From NCBI RefSeq assembly GCF_003473295.1, contig NZ_QRMP01000023.1:1-58406 (forward strand): a stretch of 58,406 nucleotides of DNA. The letters are read 5' to 3'. Numbering within the stretch: the first letter of the stretch is position 1; the number at the start of each line of letters is the position of its first letter. Source of the DNA: Parabacteroides sp. AM08-6 (GTDB lineage: Bacteria > Bacteroidota > Bacteroidia > Bacteroidales > Tannerellaceae). Of this stretch, positions 26,738-36,882 are shown one piece after another. The position numbers and the translations under genes are program-made. Under the pieces are notes generated by a model. The model saw only the letters and a list, made by a program, of their open reading frames with translations, did no database searches and was not told the origin of the DNA.

Positions 26738-27859
26738 ATGAAAAGATACATTCTATTCTTCCTTATCAGTCTGCTCCTCGCTTGTACCGGCGCTCCCCAT
26801 CAGCAATCGAACAAAGAGGTTTCACTTGAAGAACCTAAAAAAGAAATCCCGGTATTAGACTTGGCAAGTGTCATTAGCAAACAAATACCTGACACCTTTA
26901 CACTAAACAGTATTGCCAAAAATGCCAGATTAATACCTATTTCCACTACATCACAGACAGTAATGGGAGTACCGCTCAAGATTTGTTATGCAGATGACCA
27001 GATTATTTTAATACTCACCACCAAAGACCAAGTTTTTTACCGGCTGGATTCAAATGGCAAGATATTAAAAAGGTTCAGACACCTAGGACATGGTCCCGGT
27101 GAATATTCCCTCTGCTCCTTTTCATACGTTAATCCTCAAGACTCTACTATTCAAATACTTGATGATGGCAATCAAAAATGGATAACTTATGACCTTGACG
27201 GCAATTTCCTGAAAGAAGTATCCTTAAATGATAAAACAGCCAGAAGCCCTATTTTTATTGCAGACAATTTTATTGTCTCAGGCGATTCTGCTAATCAGTT
27301 CTGCATTACAGACCGTCAGTTCAATATTAAACAATACCTATGCCCATTCGACACGACAATGTCCGAATGGGAACAATCCGCAATAAGACTGCAAACTGCC
27401 CGCAGTAGAAATGCCGATGTGATGCTTTTCAACCATGCCGACAACGACACGGTGTTCCAAATAACTGAAAAAGGAGCAGAACCATTCCTGATTTTAAAGA
27501 AAGGTGCTGCTGCCATGCCAAAAGAAAAAATAAAGGATTTCATGCAACTTGGAAGTGAGAACTACCTCATGCGCTTGGGTATCGGCTTTACTCCCGATTA
27601 TTATTTAATAACATACATTAGAAACCGTGTTTTCAGAGAAGAAGTATGGAGGAAATCCGACAATCAGATTATTTACCGTTCCACAAAACGGGATTTAACA
27701 TACAAACTCCCTTCCGGGAAGAAAATTCATATAGGCTCCAGCACTCTATACCTTTCAAAAAATCAACTGATATTATTAATTAATGCTGAAGATGTTCTCG
27801 GGGAAATACCGGGAGTGAAAGAAGACGACAATCCGATATTGTTAGTGATAGAACTGTAA
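26738..27859 (+). CDS. 6-bladed beta-propeller lipoprotein
   Basis: A 373-aa lipoprotein (lipobox LLLACTG, Cys16) of the Bacteroidetes 6-bladed beta-propeller group (BF3164/DUF4221-DUF5128-like). Typical features are VFYRLDSNGKILKRFRHLGHGPGEYS at about 100-125, where the GxGPGEY turn is the family hallmark, and the repeated pattern of aspartate-glycine turns (DGNQKW, DLDGNFLKEV). The function of these proteins is not established; many lie near surface nutrient systems. It stands alone between a terminator upstream and a convergent PagL-like gene. A near -7 box (TATCTTTC) lies about 35 nt upstream of its ATG. Confidence 0.85.
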   Translation: MKRYILFFLISLLLACTGAPHQQSNKEVSLEEPKKEIPVLDLASVISKQIPDTFTLNSIAKNARLIPISTTSQTVMGVPLKICYADDQIILILTTKDQVFYRLDSNGKILKRFRHLGHGPGEYSLCSFSYVNPQDSTIQILDDGNQKWITYDLDGNFLKEVSLNDKTARSPIFIADNFIVSGDSANQFCITDRQFNIKQYLCPFDTTMSEWEQSAIRLQTARSRNADVMLFNHADNDTVFQITEKGAEPFLILKKGAAAMPKEKIKDFMQLGSENYLMRLGIGFTPDYYLITYIRNRVFREEVWRKSDNQIIYRSTKRDLTYKLPSGKKIHIGSSTLYLSKNQLILLINAEDVLGEIPGVKEDDNPILLVIEL

Positions 27860-27892
27860 AAACAATCTTTTTAAGATGAAACAAAATCGTGA

Positions 27893-29161
27893 TTAACGGT
27901 GGAAGGCCGGATATTTATTATGGAAACGGAAACCGATTCCTAACATCAGGAAATTCGGAGTATGGAAATTTTGTAAACTATACCCGATATGGAGAAAGGT
28001 ATTGCGCGTTATTTCCGTTTTCAACGCCAAAATCTGATAGAAGGCTTTCAAATCCCCTCCACCGTGAAGCACATTGACACCCAGTCCCACTCCAACTGTA
28101 AAATAGGGCATCACATACTCTCCCCTTGCGGAAAGTCCTAAAGCCAACTGTTTGTCGAGCGAAGGCTTGTAAAACTGCTGGGCAGTCCCTACTATGTAAT
28201 CTTCCGTATAAACATTCGCACTTCCGTCATACACGCCATCAATCGAAACACCGGCACGAAACTTATATCCGAAATTATACATCGGAGCAAAATTAAATCC
28301 GAATACCGGATAAGCATCCGGAGAAGCCACTTCTTCACCCCCGAAAGGTACTCCCTTCCGGCGCCACGACCCGAACAGAACCAAGTCATAGCTGATATGA
28401 CGGGGAAAATCAGGTATCGGATAGCGATACAGAGATTTTGAAGAAGAATATTCCGATCTGTTGAATTTATAGACTATGCCCAACTTCAACCCGGCCATGT
28501 TCAATCCGGCATTCGGGAATTTCGTATTGCCATTAGAAAAATGAGTAGCATCTACACCCGCCGTTAAATCGAATTGCCGGGAAAGCATCCAACGCAAGTA
28601 AAAATTAACGTTGAGATAAGCATTCACCTTCGACCCGAGAATATGATTGTACTGATTATAATCGGCATTGTAAGGCTTCCATCCTGTCGACACTCCGAAA
28701 TTCCATTCATAATTGAATGAAAGCCGGGGAGTAAACTTAGCCAAACTGGCTCCTTGAAACAGATAAAATGTAATCGGGTCTCCCAACTCCATCCGATTAC
28801 CAAAAGTATGATAACCTATACCAATTCCTTGATAAACTCCCCCATAAATCCGATCCGTATAAGTACCCGGCAAGAACTGAAAAGAGTATTTCAGATGAGC
28901 GGAAAGAGAATTGCGTATTCTCTTCATTTTATAATTATCCCCTTCCAAAAAACTATGCGTAGGAATAACATATCCGGGACGGACCTCCACACCTATCCGG
29001 TGAGAAATCTTCTTATTCATAAATAAAAAGGAAGTAGAATCCGGTTCATTTTCCAAAGGGGAGAAAAAGCCGTATCCTTCAGCAAAAACATAACCAGACA
29101 ACAACAACATGGTTCCCCATAGAAGCAGCATTTTCCTTATCTGTATTATGCCTTTCATCAA
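27893..29161 (-). CDS. PagL-like lipid A deacylase / acyloxyacyl hydrolase family protein
   Basis: A 422-aa outer-membrane beta-barrel with an N-terminal signal peptide (cut near residue 27, VFA). The region about 80-235 has alternating strands typical of PagL, with the catalytic His-Ser motif THFSNGNT (H207, S209, N210). PagL removes the 3-O acyl chain of lipid A. The protein is more than twice as long as Pseudomonas PagL; a second strand-rich half (about 240-422) probably completes a larger barrel, as in other Bacteroidetes members. Activity on lipid A is family inference. It is divergent from nothing nearby; the typA terminator lies just upstream. Confidence 0.82.
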   Translation of the reverse strand: MMKGIIQIRKMLLLWGTMLLLSGYVFAEGYGFFSPLENEPDSTSFLFMNKKISHRIGVEVRPGYVIPTHSFLEGDNYKMKRIRNSLSAHLKYSFQFLPGTYTDRIYGGVYQGIGIGYHTFGNRMELGDPITFYLFQGASLAKFTPRLSFNYEWNFGVSTGWKPYNADYNQYNHILGSKVNAYLNVNFYLRWMLSRQFDLTAGVDATHFSNGNTKFPNAGLNMAGLKLGIVYKFNRSEYSSSKSLYRYPIPDFPRHISYDLVLFGSWRRKGVPFGGEEVASPDAYPVFGFNFAPMYNFGYKFRAGVSIDGVYDGSANVYTEDYIVGTAQQFYKPSLDKQLALGLSARGEYVMPYFTVGVGLGVNVLHGGGDLKAFYQILALKTEITRNTFLHIGYSLQNFHTPNFLMLGIGFRFHNKYPAFHR

Positions 29162-29212
29162 ATCGTATCAGCTCTTATTTACTTTTATAACTATATAAAC
29201 AAAGAACCTTAT

Positions 29213-29261
29213 GAAAAAAGCAGGACTTTTGTATAAAAAATATTTCTATAACAAAAGTCCT
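29213..29261 (-). terminator. typA terminator
   Basis: AGGACTTTTGT pairs with ACAAAAGTCCT (11 bp, AT-rich loop); on the minus strand GCTTTTTTC follows. Confidence 0.85.
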
Positions 29262-29268
29262 TAGTTCT

Positions 29269-31065
29269 TTATCTGCCCTGACGCTTGCGTTCTATTTCAT
29301 CCAGAATAATCTTACGCATACGCATGCTATTCGGGGTAATCTCCACATATTCGTCACCTTTGATATATTCCAACGCATCTTCCAAACTGAATACCGTAGG
29401 AGGAGCCAATGATACTTTATCATCCGAACCTGAGGCACGCATATTGGTCAGTTTCTTTGATTTGGTTACGTTTACAACCAAGTCATTATCCTTCGTATGT
29501 TCACCGACTACCTGACCGGCATAGACTTCCTCCTGCGGAGCTATAAAGAAGCGTCCGCGAGATTGCAGGTTGTTCAATGCATACGCATAAGCCGTACCCG
29601 TCTCCATTGCAATAATAGAACCGTTCGTACGACGTTCTATTTCACCTTTCCAAGGCTGGTATTCCAAGAAGCGGTGTGCCATGATTGCTTCACCGGCAGA
29701 AGCGGTCAGAACAGCATTATTCAAACCAATGATACCACGTGAAGGGATAGTGAATTCCAAATGCATACGGTCATTCTTACTTTCCATCATTGTCATTTCC
29801 CCTTTACGCTTCGTCACCATATCGATAATACGGCTGGAACATTCTTCCGGCAGGTTGATTGTCAGCTGCTCAACCGGTTCACACTTTTCACCGTCAATTT
29901 CTTTGATAATTACCTGCGGCTGTCCCACCTGTAACTCATAACCTTCACGGCGCATCGTCTCAATCAGGACTGACAAATGAAGCACGCCACGGCCATACAC
30001 CAACCAAGAATCGGCCGAATCAGTAGGAACTACGCGAAGTGCCAAGTTCTTATCCAATTCTTTCTGTAACCGTTCATATATATGGCGGGATGTAACATAC
30101 TTACCCTCTTTTCCGAAGAACGGAGAATTGTTGATAGTGAAAAGCATAGACATAGTCGGCTCGTCGATAGCAATTGTCGGTAGCGGCTCCGGTTCATTGA
30201 TATCGGCTATCGTTTCACCGATTTCAAAACCTTCGATACCAACAAGAGCACAGATATCCCCGGACTGGACGGAATTTACTTTCGTACGGCCTAAACCTTC
30301 GAAAACATCCACCTCTTTAATCCTGGATTTCACCATCGAACCATCACGCTTACAAAGCATAACATCCTGCCCTTCACGTAATTCTCCGCGATGAACACGA
30401 CCTACCGCAATACGTCCCACATATTTGGAGAAATCCAGCGAAGTAATCAACATCTGGGGAGTTCCCTCCAATACCTGCGGTTCCGGGATGTATTCAATAA
30501 TAGCATCCAGTAATGCTGTGATATCTTCTTTCGGTTCTTTATAATCCAATGACATCCAGCCTTGTTTCGCAGAGCCGTAGATAGTCTGGAAATCAAGTTG
30601 TTCTTCCGTCGCATCAAGACTGAACATCAGGTCGAACACCATTTCCTGAACCTCTTCCGGACGGCAGTTTGGTTTGTCAACCTTATTAATAACCACAATA
30701 GGCTTCAACCCCAACTGAATAGCTTTCTGAAGAACAAAACGGGTCTGCGGCATCGGGCCTTCAAAAGCGTCGACCAACAGTAAACAACCGTCTGCCATAT
30801 TCAATACGCGTTCTACTTCGCCACCGAAATCCGCATGTCCCGGAGTATCGATAATGTTGATTTTATAACCTTTATAATTTATAGATACGTTTTTGGCAAG
30901 GATAGTAATTCCTCGCTCACGTTCCAGGTCATTATTATCCATGAACTGGTCCGGCTCTGCCTGTCCTTCACGGAAAAGCTTACCGGCTAATAACATCTTA
31001 TCCACGAGCGTCGTTTTGCCGTGGTCTACGTGCGCGATTATCGCGATGTTTCTGATTTTTTGCAT
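29269..31065 (-). CDS. typA: Ribosome-associated GTPase TypA/BipA
   Basis: A 598-aa translational GTPase. G1 AHVDHGKT (11-18), the switch I region RERGITI, G3 [10 protein letters not shown] and G4 NKVDKP are all present, followed by EF-G-like domains II, III and V and the TypA-specific C-terminal domain ([24 protein letters not shown]). It helps late 50S ribosome assembly and growth under stress or cold. Length matches the family. It is monocistronic, with promoter at 31087-31094 and a terminator. Confidence 0.97.
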   Translation of the reverse strand: MQKIRNIAIIAHVDHGKTTLVDKMLLAGKLFREGQAEPDQFMDNNDLERERGITILAKNVSINYKGYKINIIDTPGHADFGGEVERVLNMADGCLLLVDAFEGPMPQTRFVLQKAIQLGLKPIVVINKVDKPNCRPEEVQEMVFDLMFSLDATEEQLDFQTIYGSAKQGWMSLDYKEPKEDITALLDAIIEYIPEPQVLEGTPQMLITSLDFSKYVGRIAVGRVHRGELREGQDVMLCKRDGSMVKSRIKEVDVFEGLGRTKVNSVQSGDICALVGIEGFEIGETIADINEPEPLPTIAIDEPTMSMLFTINNSPFFGKEGKYVTSRHIYERLQKELDKNLALRVVPTDSADSWLVYGRGVLHLSVLIETMRREGYELQVGQPQVIIKEIDGEKCEPVEQLTINLPEECSSRIIDMVTKRKGEMTMMESKNDRMHLEFTIPSRGIIGLNNAVLTASAGEAIMAHRFLEYQPWKGEIERRTNGSIIAMETGTAYAYALNNLQSRGRFFIAPQEEVYAGQVVGEHTKDNDLVVNVTKSKKLTNMRASGSDDKVSLAPPTVFSLEDALEYIKGDEYVEITPNSMRMRKIILDEIERKRQGR

Positions 31066-31086
31066 CGAAGACTAATTTATTGGCTG

Positions 31087-31094
31087 CAAAAGTA
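31087..31094 (-). promoter_or_regulatory. -7 promoter box of typA
   Basis: TACTTTTG on the minus strand, exact TAnnTTTG, 21 nt before the start. Confidence 0.65.
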
Positions 31095-31157
31095 CGATAT
31101 TTTTACGATATGTATGTGACATTCATGCTTCAAAATGAAAAAAGTTCGCGAAAAAAC

Positions 31158-31189
31158 CTTGCTAATCAAAAAAGTAATCCTTACCTTTG
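31158..31189 (+). promoter_or_regulatory. Promoter of rpsO
   Basis: CTTG (31158-31161, one mismatch to TTTG), a 20-nt spacer and TACCTTTG (31182-31189) give standard Bacteroidetes geometry. Confidence 0.75.
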
Positions 31190-31236
31190 TCCCCGCTTAG
31201 ATAACATAGTATTAATTTATTAAAGTACAAAGAATC

Positions 31237-31506
31237 ATGTTTTTAGATTCAACAAAGAAAAAAGAACTTTTTGAGAAGTACGGCAAATCTGCTACAGACA
31301 CAGGTTCTGCAGAAAGCCAAATCGCGCTGTTTACAGTTCGTATCGCACATTTAACAGAACATTTGAAGGTTAACCACAAAGACCATAGCTCCGAAAGAGC
31401 TCTGAAAATGCTGGTAGGTAAACGTCGTCGTTTACTGGATTACCTGATTAAGACTGATATCGAAAGATACCGTGCAATCATCAAAGAGCTTGGCATCAGA
31501 AAGTAA
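31237..31506 (+). CDS. rpsO: 30S ribosomal protein S15
   Basis: An 89-aa S15, which binds 16S rRNA helices 20-22 early in 30S assembly. It carries the family signature TGSAESQIALFTVRIAHLT, HLKVNHKDHSSERALKMLV and RRRLLDYL. S15 often represses its own mRNA; the 45-nt leader here is short and I see no clear S15-binding fold. Strong own promoter and terminator. Confidence 0.98.
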   Translation: MFLDSTKKKELFEKYGKSATDTGSAESQIALFTVRIAHLTEHLKVNHKDHSSERALKMLVGKRRRLLDYLIKTDIERYRAIIKELGIRK

Positions 31507-31530
31507 AAAAGTTTCTTCGCAAAAAATTAT

Positions 31531-31568
31531 AAAAGGATGGCCCCTAAAAAGGTCATCCTTTTTTATTT
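31531..31568 (+). terminator. rpsO terminator
   Basis: AAAGGATG-gcc-CCT/AGG-t-CATCCTTT hairpin followed by a T-run. Confidence 0.85.
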
Positions 31569-31602
31569 TCACATTAGAATATTGTTATATAAAAATTTAA
31601 TG

Positions 31603-31610
31603 TAAATTTG
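31603..31610 (+). promoter_or_regulatory. -7 promoter box of the XRE-cupin operon
   Basis: TAAATTTG, exact TAnnTTTG, 47 nt before the start. Confidence 0.6.
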
Positions 31611-31657
31611 CCGCTCAAAGTAACAAATCAAAAGTATTCAATAAACAAATCATACTT

Positions 31658-32242
31658 ATGGGAAACAACAAAATCATCGGAGACAAAATAAGAAGTATCC
31701 GTGAATCAAAGCAACTCATTATCGAAGAAGTAGCCGAACGCTCAGGACTAAGTATTGAACAAATCGAACGTATCGAGGGAAATGTGGATTTTCCATCATT
31801 AGCCCCCTTAATCAAAATAGCTCGCGTATTAGGTGTTCGTTTGGGTACATTTTTGGACGACCAATCCGAACTCGGGCCGGTCATCTGCCGCAAAAAAGAC
31901 AGTAATGAAACAAATAGCATCGGTTTCACCAATAATTCCAGCCAGGCCCGCAAGCATATGGAATACCATTCTTTGTCGCAAGATAAATCCGGCCGTCACA
32001 TGGAACCGTTCCTGATTGACGTTTCTCAATCCGAAGAGGGGGTCGATTTCGTTCTTTCCACACACGAAGGAGAAGAATTCATTTACGTACTGGAAGGCAT
32101 TATAGAAATCAACTACGGGAAAAATACTTATATTCTGGAAGAAGGCGACAGTATCTATTATGATTCTATCGTGGCCCACCATGTACACGCAGCAGCAGAA
32201 AGTACGGCTAAAATACTCGGAGTAGTCTACACCCCATATTAA
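31658..32242 (+). CDS. XRE-family regulator with C-terminal cupin domain
   Basis: A 194-aa one-component regulator. Residues about 6-62 are an XRE helix-turn-helix (IGDKIRSIRESKQLIIEEVA and LSIEQIERIEGN). Residues about 115-190 are a cupin-2 barrel (HEGEEFIYVLEGIIEINYG, then EEGDSIYYDSIVAHHVHA), which usually binds a small ligand or metal. It lies 12 nt before an acyl-CoA synthetase gene, so it probably senses the acid, or the CoA product, that the enzyme handles and controls the shared operon. The ligand is not known. Confidence 0.92.
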   Translation: MGNNKIIGDKIRSIRESKQLIIEEVAERSGLSIEQIERIEGNVDFPSLAPLIKIARVLGVRLGTFLDDQSELGPVICRKKDSNETNSIGFTNNSSQARKHMEYHSLSQDKSGRHMEPFLIDVSQSEEGVDFVLSTHEGEEFIYVLEGIIEINYGKNTYILEEGDSIYYDSIVAHHVHAAAESTAKILGVVYTPY

Positions 32243-32254
32243 TAGCGGATAACA

Positions 32255-33910
32255 ATGGAATTGCAATTACAAAATAAAACATTGGGCCAGTGGATGGAAC
32301 ACTGGGCCGAAACGACTCCCGATAAAGAATATCTGGTATATTCCGACCGGGACCTGCGTTTCACTTGGAAAGAGTTTAACGAACGTGTAGACCGCATGGC
32401 TAAAGGAATGCTTTCCATCGGTATCAAACATGGTACACATGTAGGCATCTGGGCCACAAACGTTCCCGACTGGCTGACATTCCTGTATGCCGCCGCTAAA
32501 ATAGGAGCCGTAGCCGTTACTGTCAATACGAACTATAAACAAAGCGAACTGGAATTCCTGGTAGAAAATGCCGATATTCATACTTTGTGCATCACGGACG
32601 GAGTGTTCGATGGAAGCTATATCGACATGGTCTATACCATGCTCCCCGAGTTAAAAGAAACACAGCGCGGCTATCTGAAAAGCAAACGGTTCCCGGTTCT
32701 CAAAAACGTTGTCTACATCGGACAGGAAAAGTTCCGTGGCATGTACAATACTCCGGAATTGCTTCTTTTGGGAGAAAATGTAAGTGATGACAAACTGGTT
32801 GAAGCCAAGAAACTGGTGCAGCCCCACGATGTGGTAAACATGCAGTATACCTCCGGAACAACCGGTTTTCCGAAAGGAGTCATGTTGACACATTATAATA
32901 TCGCCAACAACGGCCTACTGACCGGCGAACACATGAAATTTACGGCAGATGATAAGCTTTGTTGTTGCGTTCCTTTATTCCATTGTTTCGGCGTTGTACT
33001 GGCTTCCATGAACGTCCTGACACACGGTTGTACGCAAGTGATGGTGGAAAGATTCGACCCGCTGGTTGTATTGGCCTCTATCCATAAGGAACGGTGTACC
33101 GCCCTCTATGGCGTGCCTACCATGTTTATTGCCGAATTGAACCATCCGATGTTCAGCATGTTCGATTTGACTTCCCTACGTACCGGTATCATGGCCGGTT
33201 CCCTTTGTCCGGTAGAACTGATGAAACGGGTAGAAGAAAAAATGTACATGCGTGTAACCAGTGTATATGGTCTGACCGAGACTTCACCGGGCATGACCCA
33301 TTCCCGCATAGACGACCCGGCAGAAATCCGTTATAATACAGTCGGCCGTGATTACGAATTTACCGAGGTACGCGTCATCGACCCTGAAACCGGCGAAGAG
33401 TGCCCGGTCGGTGTACAAGGAGAAATGTGTAACCGTGGCTACAACAATATGAAAGGTTACTACAATAATCCGCAAGCAACTGCCGAAGTCATCGATAAAA
33501 ACGGTTTCCTGCATTCCGGCGACCTCGGAGTAAAAGATGAAGACGGCAACTACCGTATCACCGGACGTATCAAAGATATGATTATCCGCGGTGGTGAAAA
33601 TATCTATCCGCGCGAACTGGAAGAATTCCTATATCACCTGGAAGGTGTTAAAGACGTGCAAGTTGCCGCTGTTCCTTCCAAGAAATACGGTGAAGAAGTC
33701 GGTGCTTTTATCATTCTCCATGAAGGAGTTAGCATGACTGAAGACATTGTCAAAGATTTCTGCCGCGGGAAAATCGCCCGCCATAAAATACCGAAATACG
33801 TATTCTTTGTCAATATTTTCCCAATGACCGGTAGCGGTAAGATACAGAAATTCAAACTAAAAGACTTAGGACTACAGTTACTGCAAGAAAAGGGAATTAC
33901 TCCGGAATAA
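32255..33910 (+). CDS. AMP-binding acyl-CoA synthetase
   Basis: A 551-aa adenylate-forming ligase of the medium/long-chain FadD-like group. The phosphate loop [11 protein letters not shown] is at residues 198-208, [10 protein letters not shown] at about 340, and the hinge and C-terminal motif [32 protein letters not shown] at about 420-455. The catalytic lysine is near the end ([11 protein letters not shown]). It is distinct from the 601-aa ligase at 11.9-13.7 kb, so the window holds two acyl-CoA ligases. Coupling with an XRE-cupin regulator suggests induction by an acid substrate such as a fatty, branched-chain or aromatic acid. Confidence 0.93.
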   Translation: MELQLQNKTLGQWMEHWAETTPDKEYLVYSDRDLRFTWKEFNERVDRMAKGMLSIGIKHGTHVGIWATNVPDWLTFLYAAAKIGAVAVTVNTNYKQSELEFLVENADIHTLCITDGVFDGSYIDMVYTMLPELKETQRGYLKSKRFPVLKNVVYIGQEKFRGMYNTPELLLLGENVSDDKLVEAKKLVQPHDVVNMQYTSGTTGFPKGVMLTHYNIANNGLLTGEHMKFTADDKLCCCVPLFHCFGVVLASMNVLTHGCTQVMVERFDPLVVLASIHKERCTALYGVPTMFIAELNHPMFSMFDLTSLRTGIMAGSLCPVELMKRVEEKMYMRVTSVYGLTETSPGMTHSRIDDPAEIRYNTVGRDYEFTEVRVIDPETGEECPVGVQGEMCNRGYNNMKGYYNNPQATAEVIDKNGFLHSGDLGVKDEDGNYRITGRIKDMIIRGGENIYPRELEEFLYHLEGVKDVQVAAVPSKKYGEEVGAFIILHEGVSMTEDIVKDFCRGKIARHKIPKYVFFVNIFPMTGSGKIQKFKLKDLGLQLLQEKGITPE

Positions 33911-33932
33911 ATAAATAGCAATTCCCATATCC

Positions 33933-33974
33933 AAGGGCTGTCTAACGATAAAAGTTAGCCAGCCCTATTTTTTA
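33933..33974 (+). terminator. Terminator of the XRE-cupin / acyl-CoA synthetase operon
   Basis: AGGGCTG-tc-TAAC/GTTA-gc-CAGCCCT hairpin followed by ATTTTTTATTT. Confidence 0.85.
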
Positions 33975-34073
33975 TTTACATTGAAAGCTATTCAATCTTT
34001 TACAAACAAAAGCAATATACCTAACAGAAAAAAATCGAGCACATATCTTTCACTCACTTATTGCCTTGTTTTC

Positions 34074-35171
34074 TCAGAAATCGATTTTCACTTGATAAGT
34101 ATCCTTATTTTCAAAAAATGTCTGTTGCACCTCATACTCAGGAAGCCATACATACTTTTTTTCTCCCTTATACTCAGCTTCAAGCAAGAAAGTAAACCAA
34201 CGATTATAAGGCAATTCATCAGTATGTAAAGGAGGAACCGGCTGGTCGTACAAATCAGGAACACCGGTAATCAGATATTCTCCCCTTTTATCCGTCTCAT
34301 AAGTACGGTAAGGGGTTGCTATCAAATCATTAAACCACGCACGCGAACCATATAAATTCAATTTCACCCCTTTCTTTCTTTTACCATTTACATTTACAGA
34401 TACTTGAATATTTTCAGGGAACATCTGTTTGAAAAAGCCAGGAAAGTCACGGCTCGGACGTTTGGACTTTGCCGTGTAGTTGATGATATTAACCGCATAA
34501 GAACTCCATTTATATGTATCAAAATGATTATTCATGACACAAGAAGCAGGGTCATATTGCAAATGATTTATCGGATTGTTCTTTGCCTCGATTTTGTCGG
34601 CATATAAATCCGTAACACCACGATAATGCCCGAATTCATGCGCTATTCCCCTATAGAAATAGTCGATACCGAACAAATCCTCATACTCCGTTTTACTACG
34701 ACTGCGGCAAACAACTATATTCAGGTCTCCCGCACCTCCGCCACAATACCAGCCTTGTGCACTTTCTTCATCATCAAAATCAAGTATGGAATCAATTATC
34801 AACAGCACATCATGATTAGGGAAACCTTCACTCCTGTTATAGACACTCTCCACATGAAGCGAAGAACAATCATAAACCACCTGCAAATCAGGAACATAAC
34901 GAAAATAATACTTAAAACGTCCGTCCCCCGCTTTATTCCAGAAATCATTTACCTGTTGAAAGAACGAATCCAGCTTTATCCGATAAGCTTCTATTCCTCC
35001 CCAATGCTCCACTCCGGCTTTATCCGCAGCCACAAATACCCTGTATTCAATCGTATCTAAGGGTTGAGAAACTACTTCCTGTATTGTTTTGGCATCCATC
35101 CAAGAAAAGAAAGGCAACAAAACAAGAATAATCAAACTCTTTTTCCAGTTTTTTTTCATATCAATATCCAT
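34074..35171 (-). CDS. Exported metzincin-like zinc metalloprotease
   Basis: A 365-aa exported protein (signal peptide about 5-27; an ATG at 35159 is an equally likely start). The extended zinc motif HEFGHYRGVTD (H178, E179, H182, G185, D188) matches HExxHxxGxxD, with Asp as the possible third ligand, and SCVMNN (M213) fits a Met-turn. The fold would be metzincin. Residues about 245-365 look like a beta-sandwich with GVKLNLYGS and DKRGEYLITGVP, similar to carboxypeptidase-regulatory or SpaA-type domains. I do not recognise the exact family. It is monocistronic with a -7 box at 35218-35225. Target unknown. Confidence 0.75.
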   Translation of the reverse strand: MDIDMKKNWKKSLIILVLLPFFSWMDAKTIQEVVSQPLDTIEYRVFVAADKAGVEHWGGIEAYRIKLDSFFQQVNDFWNKAGDGRFKYYFRYVPDLQVVYDCSSLHVESVYNRSEGFPNHDVLLIIDSILDFDDEESAQGWYCGGGAGDLNIVVCRSRSKTEYEDLFGIDYFYRGIAHEFGHYRGVTDLYADKIEAKNNPINHLQYDPASCVMNNHFDTYKWSSYAVNIINYTAKSKRPSRDFPGFFKQMFPENIQVSVNVNGKRKKGVKLNLYGSRAWFNDLIATPYRTYETDKRGEYLITGVPDLYDQPVPPLHTDELPYNRWFTFLLEAEYKGEKKYVWLPEYEVQQTFFENKDTYQVKIDF

Positions 35172-35217
35172 TCAATTTACCGCAAAACTCAATCCTCTTA
35201 TTTTGTAAGAGGTCAGG

Positions 35218-35225
35218 CAAAATTA
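35218..35225 (-). promoter_or_regulatory. -7 promoter box of the metalloprotease gene
   Basis: TAATTTTG on the minus strand, exact TAnnTTTG, 46 nt before the start at 35171. Confidence 0.55.
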
Positions 35226-35250
35226 GTAAATAAACAAGTGCCTGCATAAG

Positions 35251-35286
35251 AAAAGAGAGACTTTTGTCAGGGAAAGTCCCTCTTTT
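35251..35286. terminator. Orphan bidirectional terminator-like hairpin
   Basis: A 14-bp stem with one mismatch (AAAAGAGAGACTTT / AAAGTCCCTCTTTT) has T-rich ends on both strands. It lies between two divergent promoters, so no gene obviously ends there. It may insulate the two units or end a short unannotated RNA. Confidence 0.5.
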
Positions 35287-35351
35287 GATTCTAAACCATT
35301 CTTATTTTGATTTCAAAGCTACCTCCCCGTTGTTTCCAGCATAATTATTCT

Positions 35352-35359
35352 TACCTTTG
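35352..35359 (+). promoter_or_regulatory. -7 promoter box of ahcY
   Basis: TACCTTTG, exact TAnnTTTG, 27 nt before the start. The short leader leaves no room for an SAH riboswitch. Confidence 0.65.
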
Positions 35360-35386
35360 CAGCATTAACAATTTTAGTATCAATTT

Positions 35387-36805
35387 ATGTCACAATTATT
35401 TCCAACTAATCTGCCTTACAAAGTGGCAGATATGGGTTTGGCAGAATTCGGCCGCAAGGAAATCGAAATCGCCGAACACGAAATGCCGGGACTGATGGCA
35501 CTCCGCAAGAAGTATGCCGACCAGAAACCCCTGAAAGGGGCCCGTATCACCGGCTCACTGCACATGACTATCCAGACTGCAGTGTTAATCGAAACATTAG
35601 TTGCGTTAGGAGCGGATGTTCGCTGGGCAAGCTGCAACATTTTCTCCACACAGGACCACGCCGCTGCCGCTATAGCTGCCGATGGTGTTCCCGTATTTGC
35701 CTGGAAAGGTGAATCATTGGAAGAATACTGGTGGTGTACCGACATGGCGCTTCGCTTTCCGGAAGGAAAAGGTCCGCATATGATTGTTGATGACGGTGGC
35801 GACGCCTCTTTGCTGGTCCACATGGGATACCGGGCTGAAAACGATGCCGAAACAATCAACCGTAAAGGAGGCAACCACGAAGAACAGGTTATCCTGGATA
35901 CCCTTCATCGCATCCTGGCCGAAGATAATACCCGCTGGCATCGTACTGTTGCCGAGATGAAAGGTGTTTCCGAAGAAACAACAACCGGTGTACACCGCCT
36001 GTATCAAATGATGGAAAAAGGCGAATTGCTGGTACCTGCCATTAACGTAAATGATTCCGTTACAAAATCCAAATTCGACAATCTGTACGGTTGTCGCGAA
36101 TCGCTGGCTGACGGTATCAAACGCGCTACCGATGTCATGATTGCAGGTAAAGTCGTAGTCGTAGCCGGTTATGGGGATGTAGGTAAAGGGTGCGCTCATT
36201 CCATGCGTACGTACGGTGCTCGCGTACTGATTACGGAAATCGACCCAATTTGCGCTTTGCAGGCTGCAATGGAAGGCTTCGAAGTAACGACAATGGAAGA
36301 AGCGGTTAAAGAAGGAAACGTGTTCGTTACAACGACAGGCAACTGTGATATCATCACCATCGAACACATGGCTCAGATGAAAGATCAGGCTATCGTCTGC
36401 AACATCGGTCATTTCGATAACGAAATTCAGGTAGACAATCTAATCAACTATCCGAACATCAAACATACCAACATCAAACCCCAGGTAGACAAATATACAT
36501 TCCCTACCGGAAACTCTATCTTCCTGCTGGCCGAAGGCCGTTTGGTGAATCTGGGATGTGCAACCGGCCATCCTTCATTCGTGATGAGTAATTCATTCAC
36601 GAACCAAGTATTGGCTCAGATGGACTTGTGGACAATGCCTTACGAAGTAGGTGTTTATCGTCTGCCGAAACGTTTGGACGAAGAGGTAGCCCGCCTGCAC
36701 CTCGAACGCATCGGCGTTAAATTGTCCAAACTGACACAAAAACAAGCGGATTATATCGGAGTTCCGGTAGAAGGCCCGTACAAAGCAGAGCATTACAGAT
36801 ATTAA
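35387..36805 (+). CDS. ahcY: Adenosylhomocysteinase
   Basis: A 472-aa S-adenosylhomocysteine hydrolase, which splits SAH to adenosine and homocysteine and so keeps methyltransferases free of product inhibition. It has the N-terminal signature [15 protein letters not shown], the NAD-binding [14 protein letters not shown] (about 262-275), the substrate loop with GHFDNE, and the C-terminal [25 protein letters not shown] that reaches into the partner subunit. It is a cytoplasmic tetramer. A SAM-dependent methyltransferase gene follows 77 nt downstream, past a hairpin. Confidence 0.98.
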   Translation: MSQLFPTNLPYKVADMGLAEFGRKEIEIAEHEMPGLMALRKKYADQKPLKGARITGSLHMTIQTAVLIETLVALGADVRWASCNIFSTQDHAAAAIAADGVPVFAWKGESLEEYWWCTDMALRFPEGKGPHMIVDDGGDASLLVHMGYRAENDAETINRKGGNHEEQVILDTLHRILAEDNTRWHRTVAEMKGVSEETTTGVHRLYQMMEKGELLVPAINVNDSVTKSKFDNLYGCRESLADGIKRATDVMIAGKVVVVAGYGDVGKGCAHSMRTYGARVLITEIDPICALQAAMEGFEVTTMEEAVKEGNVFVTTTGNCDIITIEHMAQMKDQAIVCNIGHFDNEIQVDNLINYPNIKHTNIKPQVDKYTFPTGNSIFLLAEGRLVNLGCATGHPSFVMSNSFTNQVLAQMDLWTMPYEVGVYRLPKRLDEEVARLHLERIGVKLSKLTQKQADYIGVPVEGPYKAEHYRY

Positions 36806-36817
36806 TACTATAAAGAG

Positions 36818-36870
36818 TTGTTCCATAAGTCGCAATCCGGTATTGTCATACTTATGGGACAATCTTTTTT
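36818..36870 (+). terminator. ahcY terminator or attenuator
   Basis: TTGTtCCATAAGT pairs with ACTTATGGgACAA (13 bp, one G-U), then TCTTTTTTA. It ends 12 nt before the methyltransferase ATG, and no TAnnTTTG box lies between, so partial read-through may supply the downstream operon. Confidence 0.75.
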
Positions 36871-36882
36871 ATTTCCAGCACT

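Noticed and set aside
35172..35386. SAH or SAM riboswitch upstream of ahcY
   Set aside because: The leader after the -7 box is only about 20 nt and the hairpin upstream lies before the promoter.
35714..36412. Antisense open frame (232 codons) inside ahcY
   Set aside because: No motif or promoter; ahcY is certain.
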